Shown in pieces: positions 9,601 to 17,061 of a DNA stretch of 64,000 bases. The stretch is from Streptomyces endocoffeicus. GTDB lineage: Bacteria; Actinomycetota; Actinomycetes; Streptomycetales; Streptomycetaceae. The stretch is from positions 240,147 to 304,146 of the forward strand of contig NZ_JAERRG010000013.1 in assembly GCF_016741935.1 (NCBI RefSeq), written 5' to 3'. Each line of letters opens with the position of its first letter. Within the stretch, counting starts at the first letter, position 1. A program made the translations under genes and the position numbers. Under the pieces are notes generated by a model. It was not told where the DNA came from and ran no database searches. It saw only the letters and a list, made by a program, of their open reading frames with translations.

Positions 9601-10262
9601 ACCGGGCGAGCTGGCGGCCCGCCGCCGACGCTCTGCTGGACCTGATGGCCGCGGCGCCCGACGGTTCGCCCGGTGACAACCCCTTGGCCTGGGCGCTCGC
9701 CGCGCTCGCCACCGCCGACGCCCGGCCCGGCGGCCCCGACGCCGAACCGGACCGGGACCGCCCCGCCCACCGCCGCATCCGGCACCTCGCCGACCGGCTC
9801 GCCACCCGGGCCCGGATGCGGCCCCGGGTGACCCGGCGCACCGCGCGGGCCGCCGGTGAACTCCTCGCCGGATACGAGACGTTCGTCCAGGAGGCCGCCC
9901 ATGTACTGGTGAACGCCCTCGACCTGGACTCCCGCCCCGGCCCGCTGACCGCCGCCCTCGCCCGCCTCGCCCGGCTGCACACCACCCGCCCCGCGCTCGC
10001 CGTCCGTACCGCCGACGCCCTGCGCCGACGGCTGAACACCGCCACGCGGCCGGGCTCCGACGCGGCCCTACTGCGCGCCGCGCGGGAGCTCGACGAGGAC
10101 GGCGGCCACGCCTCCGGGCTGTTCGCCGCGACCCTTACGGAGGTGGCCGGGGCCCGTACGGAATGGGCGGAGCCCTGGCGGGAGCGGCTGCGCACGCTGC
10201 GCGGCCATCCGCACGCGGATGTGCGGGACGCGGCGCTGCGGCTGACGACGACGGTGGAGTGA
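6639..10262 (+). CDS. Large helical-repeat (HEAT-like) protein of unknown function, 1207 aa
   Basis: No catalytic motif recognised. From about residue 45 onwards the protein is an almost unbroken series of Leu/Ala/Arg-rich amphipathic helices, such as HLVARLADPDPVVRHRAL and LARLLAALPPARRSAF, with the PxxVRxxAL pattern of HEAT-type repeats. The N-terminal 45 residues are low-complexity (Glu, Ala, His, Pro, Gly), and a Gln/Thr/Gly/Asp-rich insert lies around residues 355-385 (YDQ, GDQ, YGQ, DGQ). No signal peptide or membrane segment is evident, so it is probably a cytoplasmic scaffold. The ATG at 6639 was chosen because CACAAT lies 7 bases upstream and there is no Shine-Dalgarno, as in leaderless genes. 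It stands alone, with no operon partner. Confidence 0.75.
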   Translation: MVNASEAHRGPEAHSGPEPPRAPQAHGAAEADGGSEAHGVPDPHRALADELLAALDPLPFPRRMRELAGRARAASAEGRLGALIEELERRGTYERRLAAVAAAAGGRTGHLVARLADPDPVVRHRALDTARRGGPGAVPDDALEAAFEDAPATVRRELARTVVAGRRTALADRMVEPFRERWGDGEAARLLPGCGAETVARLLPGLFHAVRGWRSLVSRHPLAVLDEAARQLAALPAPLRADWWARYAPCVALAAPVEPERVLELLEDYGQGPLPTPVRARLSVLVAADPSGTLRLLLAPEHSGTRRRLDRAVLRRLVRADPPELAELGRALRHDADPDALARLLAALPPARRSAFYDQATYDQSSGDQSTYGQAAGDRATDGQATHGRDAAHVAHAVIEPAVLEVLPRPRRQAEARRMAAQARERGAPWTTVLESVAHLPVEEAREELAAAVRRSSAEDRALAHPLLIRCVARSGDPEALTELLRLLERLRNEQDPVRSAALGALAHTHPGLFTDDAAEHLDRIAADAISARDSSAATRQALRRLAVALLREHAVTGRRQLLGWALRTLTRLAGSVGPADLGRLDHQLRRGQEQAVFEALRPWLEAGAERVDHELTFALARSLGRRAHTLPELQELLWQAISFGSDTTARTAIGLWLEPPAERDARVAELLAHEPSAAVLPPVLAVLTRRRTDLLDLVLGDTPPYGRFLPPGTHWNPPTGRDTGRWLPRQQAAAARVLDRAAADTSLRPGQRATAVADAAPIPGHGAATVRTWTDTDDVVLAEAALAALARTDRPGEALPALLAHAGDDRARVAMYAATRASRYVEPSRLGRLVRGVLAPDGVATAVPPVPAKVTSRKEAVRLAATLLPVADAAALLADAFELPGQHPDVQAACVAFATGLLDTKRAWELLTAAASGRRELRHAVLRTRPLDLPEPHRGRYAQLIRAVCDTDDPEVAAAGYGALARWSPWAPDAAAVLVAAVTDLGNRASWRPAADALLDLMAAAPDGSPGDNPLAWALAALATADARPGGPDAEPDRDRPAHRRIRHLADRLATRARMRPRVTRRTARAAGELLAGYETFVQEAAHVLVNALDLDSRPGPLTAALARLARLHTTRPALAVRTADALRRRLNTATRPGSDAALLRAARELDEDGGHASGLFAATLTEVAGARTEWAEPWRERLRTLRGHPHADVRDAALRLTTTVE

Positions 10263-10374
10263 GGCGGCGGTGTGGCCGGGGGCGAGGGGTCCCGGGGGCC
10301 GTGGGAGGCCCGGGGGCCGGGGGCGCGGGGGCCTGGGCGGTCGCGGGGGGCCCGGGATCCAGGGGTCCCGGGGG
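10263..10374. repeat. G-run-rich spacer between convergent genes
   Basis: About 110 bases with many runs of 4-6 G on the plus strand (GGGGGCC, GCGGGGGG, CCCGGGGG). It separates two convergent genes and could fold into stable stems or G-quadruplexes; no gene is seen. Confidence 0.5.
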
Positions 10375-12492
10375 TCAGTCGCTCTTGTGCCAGGTGCCGT
10401 CGGTGTAGTCGTAGGCGTAGGCCGGGCGCCCCTTGACGCTGCTGGTGTGGAACGGCGAGCCGTGGTCGTCGATCCGCACCGTCCCCGAGCGGCCGCCGCT
10501 CGACCAGTCCAGCTCCAGGTACCAGCTGCAGTCACAGCCCGCCGTCCGGGCGTTGACCAGCAGCACCTCCGGATCCGAGGCCGAGACGCGGTAGGGGAAG
10601 TGGACGGCGGGGATCGGCTTACCCGCGTCATTGCCCTCCGTGGGCCGGGCCAGCGGACGGGCGGCGTCCAGATTCACCGCGAAGGCGCGCGGGGTGAGGG
10701 AGCCCCCGCAGCCGTTGTCCATGGCGAACGACGACCACGCGAGCGGGGTGCGGCGGCCCACGACCCGTACGTGCAGGGCTTGCAGGACCACGGCCGACGA
10801 GGCCCGGCCCTGCACCGTGACCTCCACATTCGTGGTTCCGCCGTGCACCGCGTCATGGGCGGCTGCCCATGTCGGGGCGTCCTGCTCGGTGGGCGGCGGG
10901 GCGACCTGGGTCGGGGGCCGGTCGATGAGATAGCGATGGCCGCAGCCGTTCTCCCAGACATGGGAACGGGTGGAGAGGGTGAGCGGGACCTGGGTGGATC
11001 CGCCGTGGTCCGTCCCCTTGGTCGCGCCGGGCGTAGGGGACCCGGAGGCGTCCCCCTTGGCCCTGCGCTCCTTACCGCCGCGTTCGCCCTTCCCGTCGTC
11101 GCCGCGCGGTGCGCCGGACTCCTTGTCGCCGTCCGTCTTCTGACGGTCCAGATGGCCTCGCGCGGTCGGCCCGGCGGGCGGGGTGGAGGTGGGCGCGGCG
11201 GAGGGAGGCACGGCCGCGGTGTCCTTACGGCCGTCCTCCCCGGGCGGCCGCACCTCGACCGCCGTAACGGCGAGCACGACAACGGCGGCGGCCCCGGCGA
11301 GCAGCGCCCACGGCCGCCGTGCGCGTGAGGCGGTGGCGGTGGCGGCGTCCGTGGCGTTCGCCGCCACGGCCCGCAAACGGGTCCGCTTGGCGGGCGGGGG
11401 GTCAGCCTTGCCCGTGGGTGGGGGGCCGGTCTTGTCGGTGGCCGTGCGTTCGGCCTTGGCTGTGGGTGCGGATTTGGCCGTGGCCGTTAACCCGGCTTGG
11501 GCGGTGAGCGCGCCGGGCGGTTCGGCTCGGGTGCCGTCGTCCCGGTCGGTGGCCGGGGATCCGACCTCGGCCGTGGGCGTGGCGGGCGGTTCGGCTCGGG
11601 TGCCATCGGCCCGGTCGCCGTCGTTCCGGTCGGTGGCGTCGCCGTGCTGGCGGGGGTTGCCGTCCTGGTGTGCGGCCGCGCCGCGGTGCGTGGCGCCATG
11701 GGCCTGTGCCGACCGGTCCGGGCCGGTGTCGCCTCCGGGGCGGCCCGGTGCGGGGTCGGCCACGGCGGACGCGTGGTGTGCGACCGGGCGGCGGGCGTCG
11801 GGCATCGGAGTGGCCCTCGACGCGTCGGCCGGGGTGGCGGTGTCGTGTCGCTCCGCTGGCCGCTCATCGGCTGCCGCGCCCGGCTGGGCGTCGCGCGAGC
11901 GCGCACCGGCCTCCGGCCCGCTGCCGTTGTCTCCGGCCGGGCCGGTGGTCATGGCCGCATCCGGGTGAGGGTCGGTCACCGGGCCCGAGCCGGACGTGGC
12001 GACGCGCGCCTCACGGCGGTCGGCGGCCAAAGGCGCGGCGGGCCCCGAGGCGGCGGGCGGGGTGGTGGTCCCGGACGCGTCCGACGCGGCGTCGGTGCCT
12101 CGTACGCCGGCCGAGTGCCGCGGCGCACCGCCACCGGACCGGGCGTTGCTCCCCCGCACCGCGCTGTCCGCGGCCGGGCCGTCTGCCGCGTCCTCGCCCT
12201 CGCCCCCGCGCGGAGCCGACACCGCACTCTCGCGCGCGCGGCGCTTCGCGGCGTCCGCGAGGATCCAGCGGCGGTGGAGGGCGACCAGCTCCTCAGGGGT
12301 GGCGCCGCACAGCCGGGCGAAGCGCTCGACGGGGGCGTACTCCGCCGGGACCGCGTCGCCGTTGCAGTAGCGGTGCAGCGTGGACGTGCTGACGTGCAGT
12401 CGTGTGGCCAGCGAGCCGTAACTGCGGCCCGAGCGCTCCTTCAGCGCCCGCAGTCTCTCGGCGAAATCCTCGACCTCTTTGGCGTTCCCCAC
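10375..12492 (-). CDS. XRE-type HTH protein with long disordered region and one transmembrane helix, 705 aa
   Basis: Residues 1-65 form a helix-turn-helix (FAERLRALKERSGRSYGSLA, then VSTSTLHRYCNGDAVP). A very long low-complexity stretch follows (Ala, Asp, Pro, Thr, Arg) to about residue 385, then a single membrane helix near 392-412 (WALLAGAAAVVVLAVTAVEV), another low-complexity linker, and a C-terminal domain from about 515 with paired cysteines (WENGCGHRY, NGCGG, AGCDCSW). The N-terminus would be cytoplasmic and DNA-binding and the C-terminal domain exported, a membrane-tethered regulator layout known in Streptomyces. The GTG at 12490-12492 is preferred because the protein then starts at the HTH. 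The ligand or stimulus is unknown. Confidence 0.8.
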   Translation of the reverse strand: MGNAKEVEDFAERLRALKERSGRSYGSLATRLHVSTSTLHRYCNGDAVPAEYAPVERFARLCGATPEELVALHRRWILADAAKRRARESAVSAPRGGEGEDAADGPAADSAVRGSNARSGGGAPRHSAGVRGTDAASDASGTTTPPAASGPAAPLAADRREARVATSGSGPVTDPHPDAAMTTGPAGDNGSGPEAGARSRDAQPGAAADERPAERHDTATPADASRATPMPDARRPVAHHASAVADPAPGRPGGDTGPDRSAQAHGATHRGAAAHQDGNPRQHGDATDRNDGDRADGTRAEPPATPTAEVGSPATDRDDGTRAEPPGALTAQAGLTATAKSAPTAKAERTATDKTGPPPTGKADPPPAKRTRLRAVAANATDAATATASRARRPWALLAGAAAVVVLAVTAVEVRPPGEDGRKDTAAVPPSAAPTSTPPAGPTARGHLDRQKTDGDKESGAPRGDDGKGERGGKERRAKGDASGSPTPGATKGTDHGGSTQVPLTLSTRSHVWENGCGHRYLIDRPPTQVAPPPTEQDAPTWAAAHDAVHGGTTNVEVTVQGRASSAVVLQALHVRVVGRRTPLAWSSFAMDNGCGGSLTPRAFAVNLDAARPLARPTEGNDAGKPIPAVHFPYRVSASDPEVLLVNARTAGCDCSWYLELDWSSGGRSGTVRIDDHGSPFHTSSVKGRPAYAYDYTDGTWHKSD

Positions 12493-12737
12493 GCCCACCA
12501 CCCCCCAATATCGTCCCCGGCACCGCGAGTCGTCCCGTGGGCGTCCCACGAGCGCGTTCCAGGGTGTTGTCATACCCCCAAGTCAGCGTACGTGCAGGCG
12601 TTCCAGCGTCCCGAATGCCCCGCCGGTCGTAGCCGCCGCGGCCAGGTGGCGCACACGCTTGTCCTGCCGCCGCGACCTCCCGGTGCGACGGCGACATGCT
12701 GAAACCCTGAGATCGGGAAGAGACGGGGAAACACCTC

Positions 12738-13430
12738 ATGCGCAAGCCCACGCACTCATTCCGCGGCGCCGCGCCCGGCGTCGTGGCAGCGGCCGCGATC
12801 GTGGCCGTGGCCGGGACCGGGCCGGCCCTGGCCCATGCACCGCAGGCCCAGGCCCAGGCCCAGGCCCAGGCCCAAGCCCAAGCTCAGGCTCAGGCGGTGG
12901 TGCCCCAGCGCACCCCCGGCCACCTCGTGCCGAGGGAGCTCCCGCCGCATCCGAGCTCCGACTGGTACGCGAGTGATGTCACCAAGGGCCTGCCCGAGAC
13001 CCCTCCGTTCTGCGTGGAGAAGACCTTCCCGTCGGCCGGGGCGACCCACCGCACCTTCTGGACCGAGTACGACACCGGCGCCACCCAGATCGTGGTCAGG
13101 ACAGGCACGGTGGAGGCGGCCCGCAAGCTCGCCGCCGCGGCCGAGAAGAAGATCCAGAACTGCGCCGCCGACTGGGAGAGCCAGTACCCGGAGGGCACCG
13201 CCTCATGGCGGGACTACGGCCCCCTGACGGCCGAGGACGGCGCCCATGTCTACGGCGTCCACACCTCGTACCCGGACTCGGAGCCCGGCATCCACCTCTT
13301 CGGCGTCGGCCGCGACGGCCGGACCGTCACCGTCGTGACGTGGGGCGAGATGGGCGGCTACGACCAGGCGCCGCTGGCCGACTTCAAGCGCACCGTCACC
13401 ACTGCCGTGGTCAAGCTGTACCACCCGTGA
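12738..13430 (+). CDS. Secreted protein of unknown function with an N-terminal QA repeat
   Basis: 230 residues. The signal peptide covers residues 1-32 (MRKPTHSFRG, hydrophobic Ala/Val stretch, ALAHA). Immediately after cleavage come nine Gln-Ala pairs, then a compact domain from about residue 65 (SSDWYASDVTKGLP, CVEKTFPSAG, IQNCAADW). The two cysteines could form a disulfide. The fold is not recognised with certainty; a resemblance to extracellular sensor domains of mycobacterial PknH type is only an impression. The ATG follows GGGAAGAGACGGGG about 10 bases upstream. It stands alone, just beyond the divergent start of the XRE membrane protein, so their promoters share the 245-base gap between them. 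Confidence 0.8.
   Translation: MRKPTHSFRGAAPGVVAAAAIVAVAGTGPALAHAPQAQAQAQAQAQAQAQAQAVVPQRTPGHLVPRELPPHPSSDWYASDVTKGLPETPPFCVEKTFPSAGATHRTFWTEYDTGATQIVVRTGTVEAARKLAAAAEKKIQNCAADWESQYPEGTASWRDYGPLTAEDGAHVYGVHTSYPDSEPGIHLFGVGRDGRTVTVVTWGEMGGYDQAPLADFKRTVTTAVVKLYHP
12843..12896 (+). repeat. Hexanucleotide (CAGGCC) microsatellite encoding Gln-Ala x9
   Basis: Nine in-frame copies of CAGGCC or close variants encode (Gln-Ala)9 just after the predicted signal peptide. The first five copies are identical and later ones drift (CAAGCC, CAAGCT, CAGGCT, CAGGCG), consistent with slippage expansion. Copy-number changes would keep the reading frame. Confidence 0.95.
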
Positions 13431-14127
13431 GCAGGGTCTGACGGGGGTCCTTACGGGGCGTACGGGGGTGCGGCCCGAGGGGGCTGACGGGGGCTGACTG
13501 GGGTGAAACGGCCTGAGGAGGCCGACGGGGGACGGGGCCGTGGCCCAAACGGGGCCAACGGGGCCAACGGGGGTGACGTGGCCCGGGGCCGACGGGGGCG
13601 GCCGAGGGTCTGACGGGGGACGCGACCCGAGAGGGCTGGCGGGGGATGTCGCCCGAGGGGGCTGACGGAGGATGCGGCCCCAGGGGGCCGTCGGGGTACG
13701 GGGGACGTGCCCCGACGGGGACGCGGGCCCGAGCGGTGTCAACGGGGGTGATGCCGCTCGGGGCCGAGGGGGAGGGGGATCCGGCCCGAGGGGGGCCGAC
13801 GGGGGATCCGGCCCGAGGAGGGCCGACGGAGGCCGACGGCGGCGGGGACCGGTGGCGGCCACGCGTACACACGGGGGTACGCGTCGCCGCCACCTCCGCG
13901 TGTCCCGGGCCCGCCGTCCTCGGGCCCACCGTGTCCGGGGAGGGGCCATGTCCCTGGGGGATGCCAAGACCCGGGGAGGTGACGTGTTCCGGGCAACCGG
14001 GCCTCAGTCAGGTGACGTGTTCCCAGGAGCCGCGGAGACCCGTGGCGGAGGGTCGATCATGAGGGCACGTGGCCGATATGGTCGAGGCACGCCGCCCCAC
14101 CGGACGCCCGACCGTCGGAGGTTTCCC
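13431..14127. repeat. 697-bp gene-free region of degenerate G-rich repeats
   Basis: No credible gene. From about 13440 to 13850 the plus strand is a ladder of degenerate units such as CCGACGGGGG, CTGACGGGGG and CCCGAGGGGGC spaced irregularly by 20-40 bases. G runs of 4-7 lie on one strand only, giving strong strand asymmetry. From 13900 to 14060 a second motif family appears (GGTGACGTGTTC twice, at about 13979-13990 and 14011-14022). A GGAGG at the right end serves the GPP34 gene. Confidence 0.7.
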
Positions 14128-14808
14128 GTGCCGAACGGATCGCTCTCCCTCGCCGCCTCGCTCTACCTGCTCTCCTACGACCCCGAGACCGGCCGGCCCG
14201 CCGGTGCTCACACCGCCCTCCTCGTCCGCGCCGCCGCCCTCACCGAACTCGTTCAGCGGGGCATGCTCACCGACGCCGACGGCAGCCCCTGCCCGGTGGC
14301 CGATGCCGCCACCGGCGACCAAGCGCTCGACAGGCTGCTGGAGCTGATCGGCGAATCCCGGCCGCGCAGCTGGCAGATCTGGGTGGGACATCAGCCGCGG
14401 CTGACCGAGCACGCGGTCCGCGACCAGATGGTGGCGGCTGGATATGTGCGGGCGAAGGGGAAGCGGATGCTGGGGCTGTTCCCGGCCAAGGAGTACATGC
14501 TGGAACGGCCCGATCAGGTGGCCGGGATGCGGGACGACGCGGTGCGCGTCCTGCGCGGTGAGCAGCCGGCGGCCGAAGTGTCCGAACGGGACGCGGCGTT
14601 GGTCACCCTGGCGGCGGCGGGTGAGCTGAGGTCCGTGGTGACGGCCACGGACGCCAAGGTCCGCAAGCGCCGGATCCTGGAGCTGGGGGAGCGCTGCGGG
14701 GGCATGGGCCCGGTGCTGGAGAAGGTGATCGCTCAGGTGCGGACGGCGCTCGCCGCCGCCGTCGTCACGGCCGTGCTGGCGTCGACCACGGCCGTGACCG
14801 CCACCTGA
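14128..14808 (+). CDS. GPP34 (GOLPH3) family phosphoprotein
   Basis: 226 residues with the family architecture: N-terminal SLSLAASLYLLSYD, then PAGAHTALLVRAAALTELVQ, RSWQIWVGHQP and GYVRAKGKRMLGLFPAKEYM. Eukaryotic GOLPH3 binds phosphatidylinositol-4-phosphate on Golgi membranes; the bacterial proteins are common in Streptomyces, often as several paralogues, and their function is unknown. The C-terminus ends in a hydrophobic Ala/Val-rich segment (RTALAAAVVTAVLASTTAV) that could associate with membrane. The GTG start at 14128 has GGAGG 7 bases upstream. It is monocistronic, and the neighbouring SsgA-like gene is convergent. Confidence 0.85.
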   Translation: MPNGSLSLAASLYLLSYDPETGRPAGAHTALLVRAAALTELVQRGMLTDADGSPCPVADAATGDQALDRLLELIGESRPRSWQIWVGHQPRLTEHAVRDQMVAAGYVRAKGKRMLGLFPAKEYMLERPDQVAGMRDDAVRVLRGEQPAAEVSERDAALVTLAAAGELRSVVTATDAKVRKRRILELGERCGGMGPVLEKVIAQVRTALAAAVVTAVLASTTAVTAT

Positions 14809-14935
14809 CCCCTCACCGGTAGGGGCGGGCTCAGGCGCCCGTACGGGCCAGGACGTCCGTACGGGGCCGGGCTCGGGGTGGGTGTCCGGGGTGTCCGGGG
14901 TGTCCGTACGGACTTTCGGGGTGCCCGTACGGACG
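14809..14935. repeat. CCGTACGG-rich spacer between convergent genes
   Basis: 127 bases between the stops of the GPP34 and SsgA-like genes. The self-complementary octamer CCGTACGG occurs four times, two of them extended to CCCGTACGGG and GTCCGTACGGAC, plus three tandem copies of GGGGTGTCC. The palindromes could act as a bidirectional terminator. Confidence 0.55.
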
Positions 14936-15349
14936 TCAGGCGTCTCTCAGGAGCGATGCCAGCCCCTCGTCCAGGTCGAGCTCCCCGGCCTCGCTGCCCT
15001 CGGGGACGACCGCGTACGACCGGCCGAGGAATCTGCGGAGGTCGGCGGTGTCGAACTGGACCATGGCCATGCCCTCGGGGGCATGGAACTCCAGGACCGT
15101 CCCCTGCGGTCCGCTCGGCCACATCTGCACATCCCCGCTGCCCGCCGGGCCACGCAGCCCGGCCGCGAGCAGCTCGCGCCCGAACGTCCACTCCACCGCG
15201 GAGCCGTCGAGGGACGCGGAAGGCGGGAAGGAGACGCGGACGGCGAACGGGTCGTCCCGCTCGTAGCGCAGGCACGCCGGAATCGCGCGTGACTCGGGCG
15301 TCGACGCGATGAGCTGTGCCCGGACGGCTTGGTCGATGACAGTGGTCAC
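14936..15349 (-). CDS. SsgA-like sporulation/cell-division regulator (SALP)
   Basis: 137 residues, the same length class as SsgB. Family features: LRYERDDPFAVRVSFPPSAS, VEWTFGRELLAAGLRGPAG, GDVQMWPSG and LRRFLGRSYAVVPEGSE with an acidic C-terminus. SsgA-like proteins are unique to morphologically complex actinomycetes and position FtsZ, control septation and spore-wall maturation. This copy is not obviously SsgA or SsgB, so the paralogue is left unnamed. The GTG start at 15349 has GGGAG five bases upstream. It is divergent from the sigma-factor fusion gene, and a perfect CGTGACG/CGTCACG dyad sits in the shared upstream region. Confidence 0.9.
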   Translation of the reverse strand: MTTVIDQAVRAQLIASTPESRAIPACLRYERDDPFAVRVSFPPSASLDGSAVEWTFGRELLAAGLRGPAGSGDVQMWPSGPQGTVLEFHAPEGMAMVQFDTADLRRFLGRSYAVVPEGSEAGELDLDEGLASLLRDA

Positions 15350-15436
15350 GTCGGCTCCCTTGCGATAGGTGCGGGGCGCGTCGCCCTTACGACTGTTAAG
15401 ACGTTTGGGCGATCAGGGCAGTGCACCCACTTTCTA

Positions 15437-15452
15437 CGTGACGTGCGTCACG
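15437..15452. promoter_or_regulatory. Perfect dyad CGTGACGTGCGTCACG in a divergent promoter region
   Basis: A 7-bp perfect inverted repeat with a 2-base centre lies between the SsgA-like gene (88 bases away) and the sigma-factor fusion gene (126 bases away). It satisfies the Streptomyces Crp pattern GTG(N6)GNCAC and also resembles BldD sites, which are built on AGTGA/TCACC half-sites. Which protein binds cannot be decided from sequence. Confidence 0.55.
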
Positions 15453-15577
15453 ACTGATTTTTCGGGGGGACATAGGGCATTTAGAGTTGCCAAACCATGC
15501 AAGGTCTCGGGCGCCGTGCGGAGCTGTTACAGAAACGTCGGCAATGACGAGGCACCCACCCCAGGGGTTGTTCCACC

Positions 15578-17053
15578 ATGACCGAAGGTCACGCGGCGCT
15601 CGACACGGCCGCCTACAGCCGAATCTACGAAGCCGAATATTCGCGTCTGTGCGGATATGCCCGAACTCTCACCGGCAACCCCTGGGTTGCGGGGGATCTG
15701 GTGGCCGAGGCGCACTACAGCGTGTGGCGTCGGATCCGCGCCGGGCATCCCCTCGGTGCCGATGCCGTCCCGGCCGAGCTGACGGGCGCCGTAAGGGCGC
15801 TGTCGGCCGGGGTGGGGAACGGGGGGCCGCCGCAGCAGGCGTCGTACCTCGAACCGCTCGTCCAGGTCCTCGACGAGCTGCCGCAGCGCTGGGTCAAGGT
15901 GCTGTGGCTCGCCGAGGTGGACGGGCTCCCGTCGGAGGAGGTGGCGTGGCAGGCCGGGGCGAGCCCGGACGGTGCGGCGGCCCTGGTGGAGCGCGTCCGG
16001 GAGAGCGTGCGCCAGGAGTTCCTGCGCGCCCAGCCCGGCTATCCGGCGAGCGCCGCGTGCGGTGGGCACTGGGAGGGGCTGCCCGACCATGTGCGGGGCG
16101 CGGACTCCCCGCACCAGGCCGAACAGATCGCCGTGCACATCGACGGCTGCCGGGACTGCCGGGGCCGGATGGAGCAGCTGGTCGCGGCCGACGACCGGCT
16201 CCCCGCGCTGACCGGCCCCGCGCTGCTCGCGCTCTATGACCGGGACATGGCGCGCTTCCTGGCGCCGCTGGCGGCCGCCGGTGCGATGGGTGCCGCGGGC
16301 GCCGTGGGGGCCGCGGGCGCCGTGGGGGCCGCCGGAGTGGGTGCCCTGGCGACCGGCGGCGGTGCGCATGCGGCGCCCTCGAACGGGCCGCTGGTCTCCT
16401 CCCGCCGTTCCATGCACCACCTCGTCCGCGGGCAGGTGCGCCAGGCGGGGCCGGTGGCGGTCGCGGCGGCCGCGGGCGGGGTGCTGCTGGTCGCGGGGGC
16501 GGCGGTCATGACGGGGCTGGCGCTGACGGACGGCGGCTCGGCGGCGGCGCAGCAGCCGGCGGCGGCCTCGCAGCCGTCCATATCGGATACATCCGACTCC
16601 GCTGATTCTTCCGCTTCTTCCGGGTCGTCCGTCACGTCTGAAGCCTCGCGGCACTCGGGCGGGTCGCGGGCGGGCGTTCCGGGGGAGGCGTCCCGGAACC
16701 GGCCGTCCAGTGCGAGCGTGCCCACCGGGCACGCTCCGACGGATGTGCCGTCCAGTGCCGTATCCCCCTCGCGCAAGGCGCCGACGTCCGGTTCCTCCGA
16801 ATCGCCCTCGTCGCGACCGTCTTCGCCCGCTTCGTCCTCCGCGTCGAACGGCCCGTCGCACCGGCCGACGGACGAACCGACCCAGAAGCCGACCGCGAGG
16901 CCGACGGATGGCGGCACGTCGGACCCGGCTCCGAGCGGGCAGCCGACGCAGCGGCCCACGGCAAAGCCGACCGACCCCGGCGGCTCCGGCTCCGGCTCCG
17001 GCGACTCCCGGGACTGTGTCTCGCTGGTCGTCCGGCTCTGCGTCTCCCACTAG
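15578..17053 (+). CDS. ECF-type sigma factor fused to zinc-finger anti-sigma and membrane segment, 491 aa
   Basis: Residues 12-58 resemble sigma region 2 (YSRIYEAEYSRLCGYARTLT, VWRRIRAGH). Residues 92-150 resemble region 4 (LDELPQRWVKVLWLAEVDGL, SEEVAWQAGASPDGAAALVE). Then comes an anti-sigma zinc finger of the HxxxCxxC type (His187, Cys191, Cys194), a Gly/Ala-rich linker, one membrane helix near 292-314, and a long exported Ser/Pro/Thr tail ending in a Cys pair (RDCVSLVVRLCVSH). Sigma and anti-sigma are thus on one polypeptide, tethered to the membrane, as in a few actinobacterial ECF groups with C-terminal extensions. No canonical Shine-Dalgarno precedes the ATG. It is divergent from the SsgA-like gene. 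Confidence 0.8.
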   Translation: MTEGHAALDTAAYSRIYEAEYSRLCGYARTLTGNPWVAGDLVAEAHYSVWRRIRAGHPLGADAVPAELTGAVRALSAGVGNGGPPQQASYLEPLVQVLDELPQRWVKVLWLAEVDGLPSEEVAWQAGASPDGAAALVERVRESVRQEFLRAQPGYPASAACGGHWEGLPDHVRGADSPHQAEQIAVHIDGCRDCRGRMEQLVAADDRLPALTGPALLALYDRDMARFLAPLAAAGAMGAAGAVGAAGAVGAAGVGALATGGGAHAAPSNGPLVSSRRSMHHLVRGQVRQAGPVAVAAAAGGVLLVAGAAVMTGLALTDGGSAAAQQPAAASQPSISDTSDSADSSASSGSSVTSEASRHSGGSRAGVPGEASRNRPSSASVPTGHAPTDVPSSAVSPSRKAPTSGSSESPSSRPSSPASSSASNGPSHRPTDEPTQKPTARPTDGGTSDPAPSGQPTQRPTAKPTDPGGSGSGSGDSRDCVSLVVRLCVSH

Positions 17054-17061
17054 GCCCAATA

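Noticed and set aside
6018..9980. Very long open frame on the minus strand opposite the helical-repeat gene
   Set aside because: Product is Gly/Arg/Gln low-complexity with no conserved motif. High GC keeps the antisense frame open; the plus-strand protein has coherent helical repeats.
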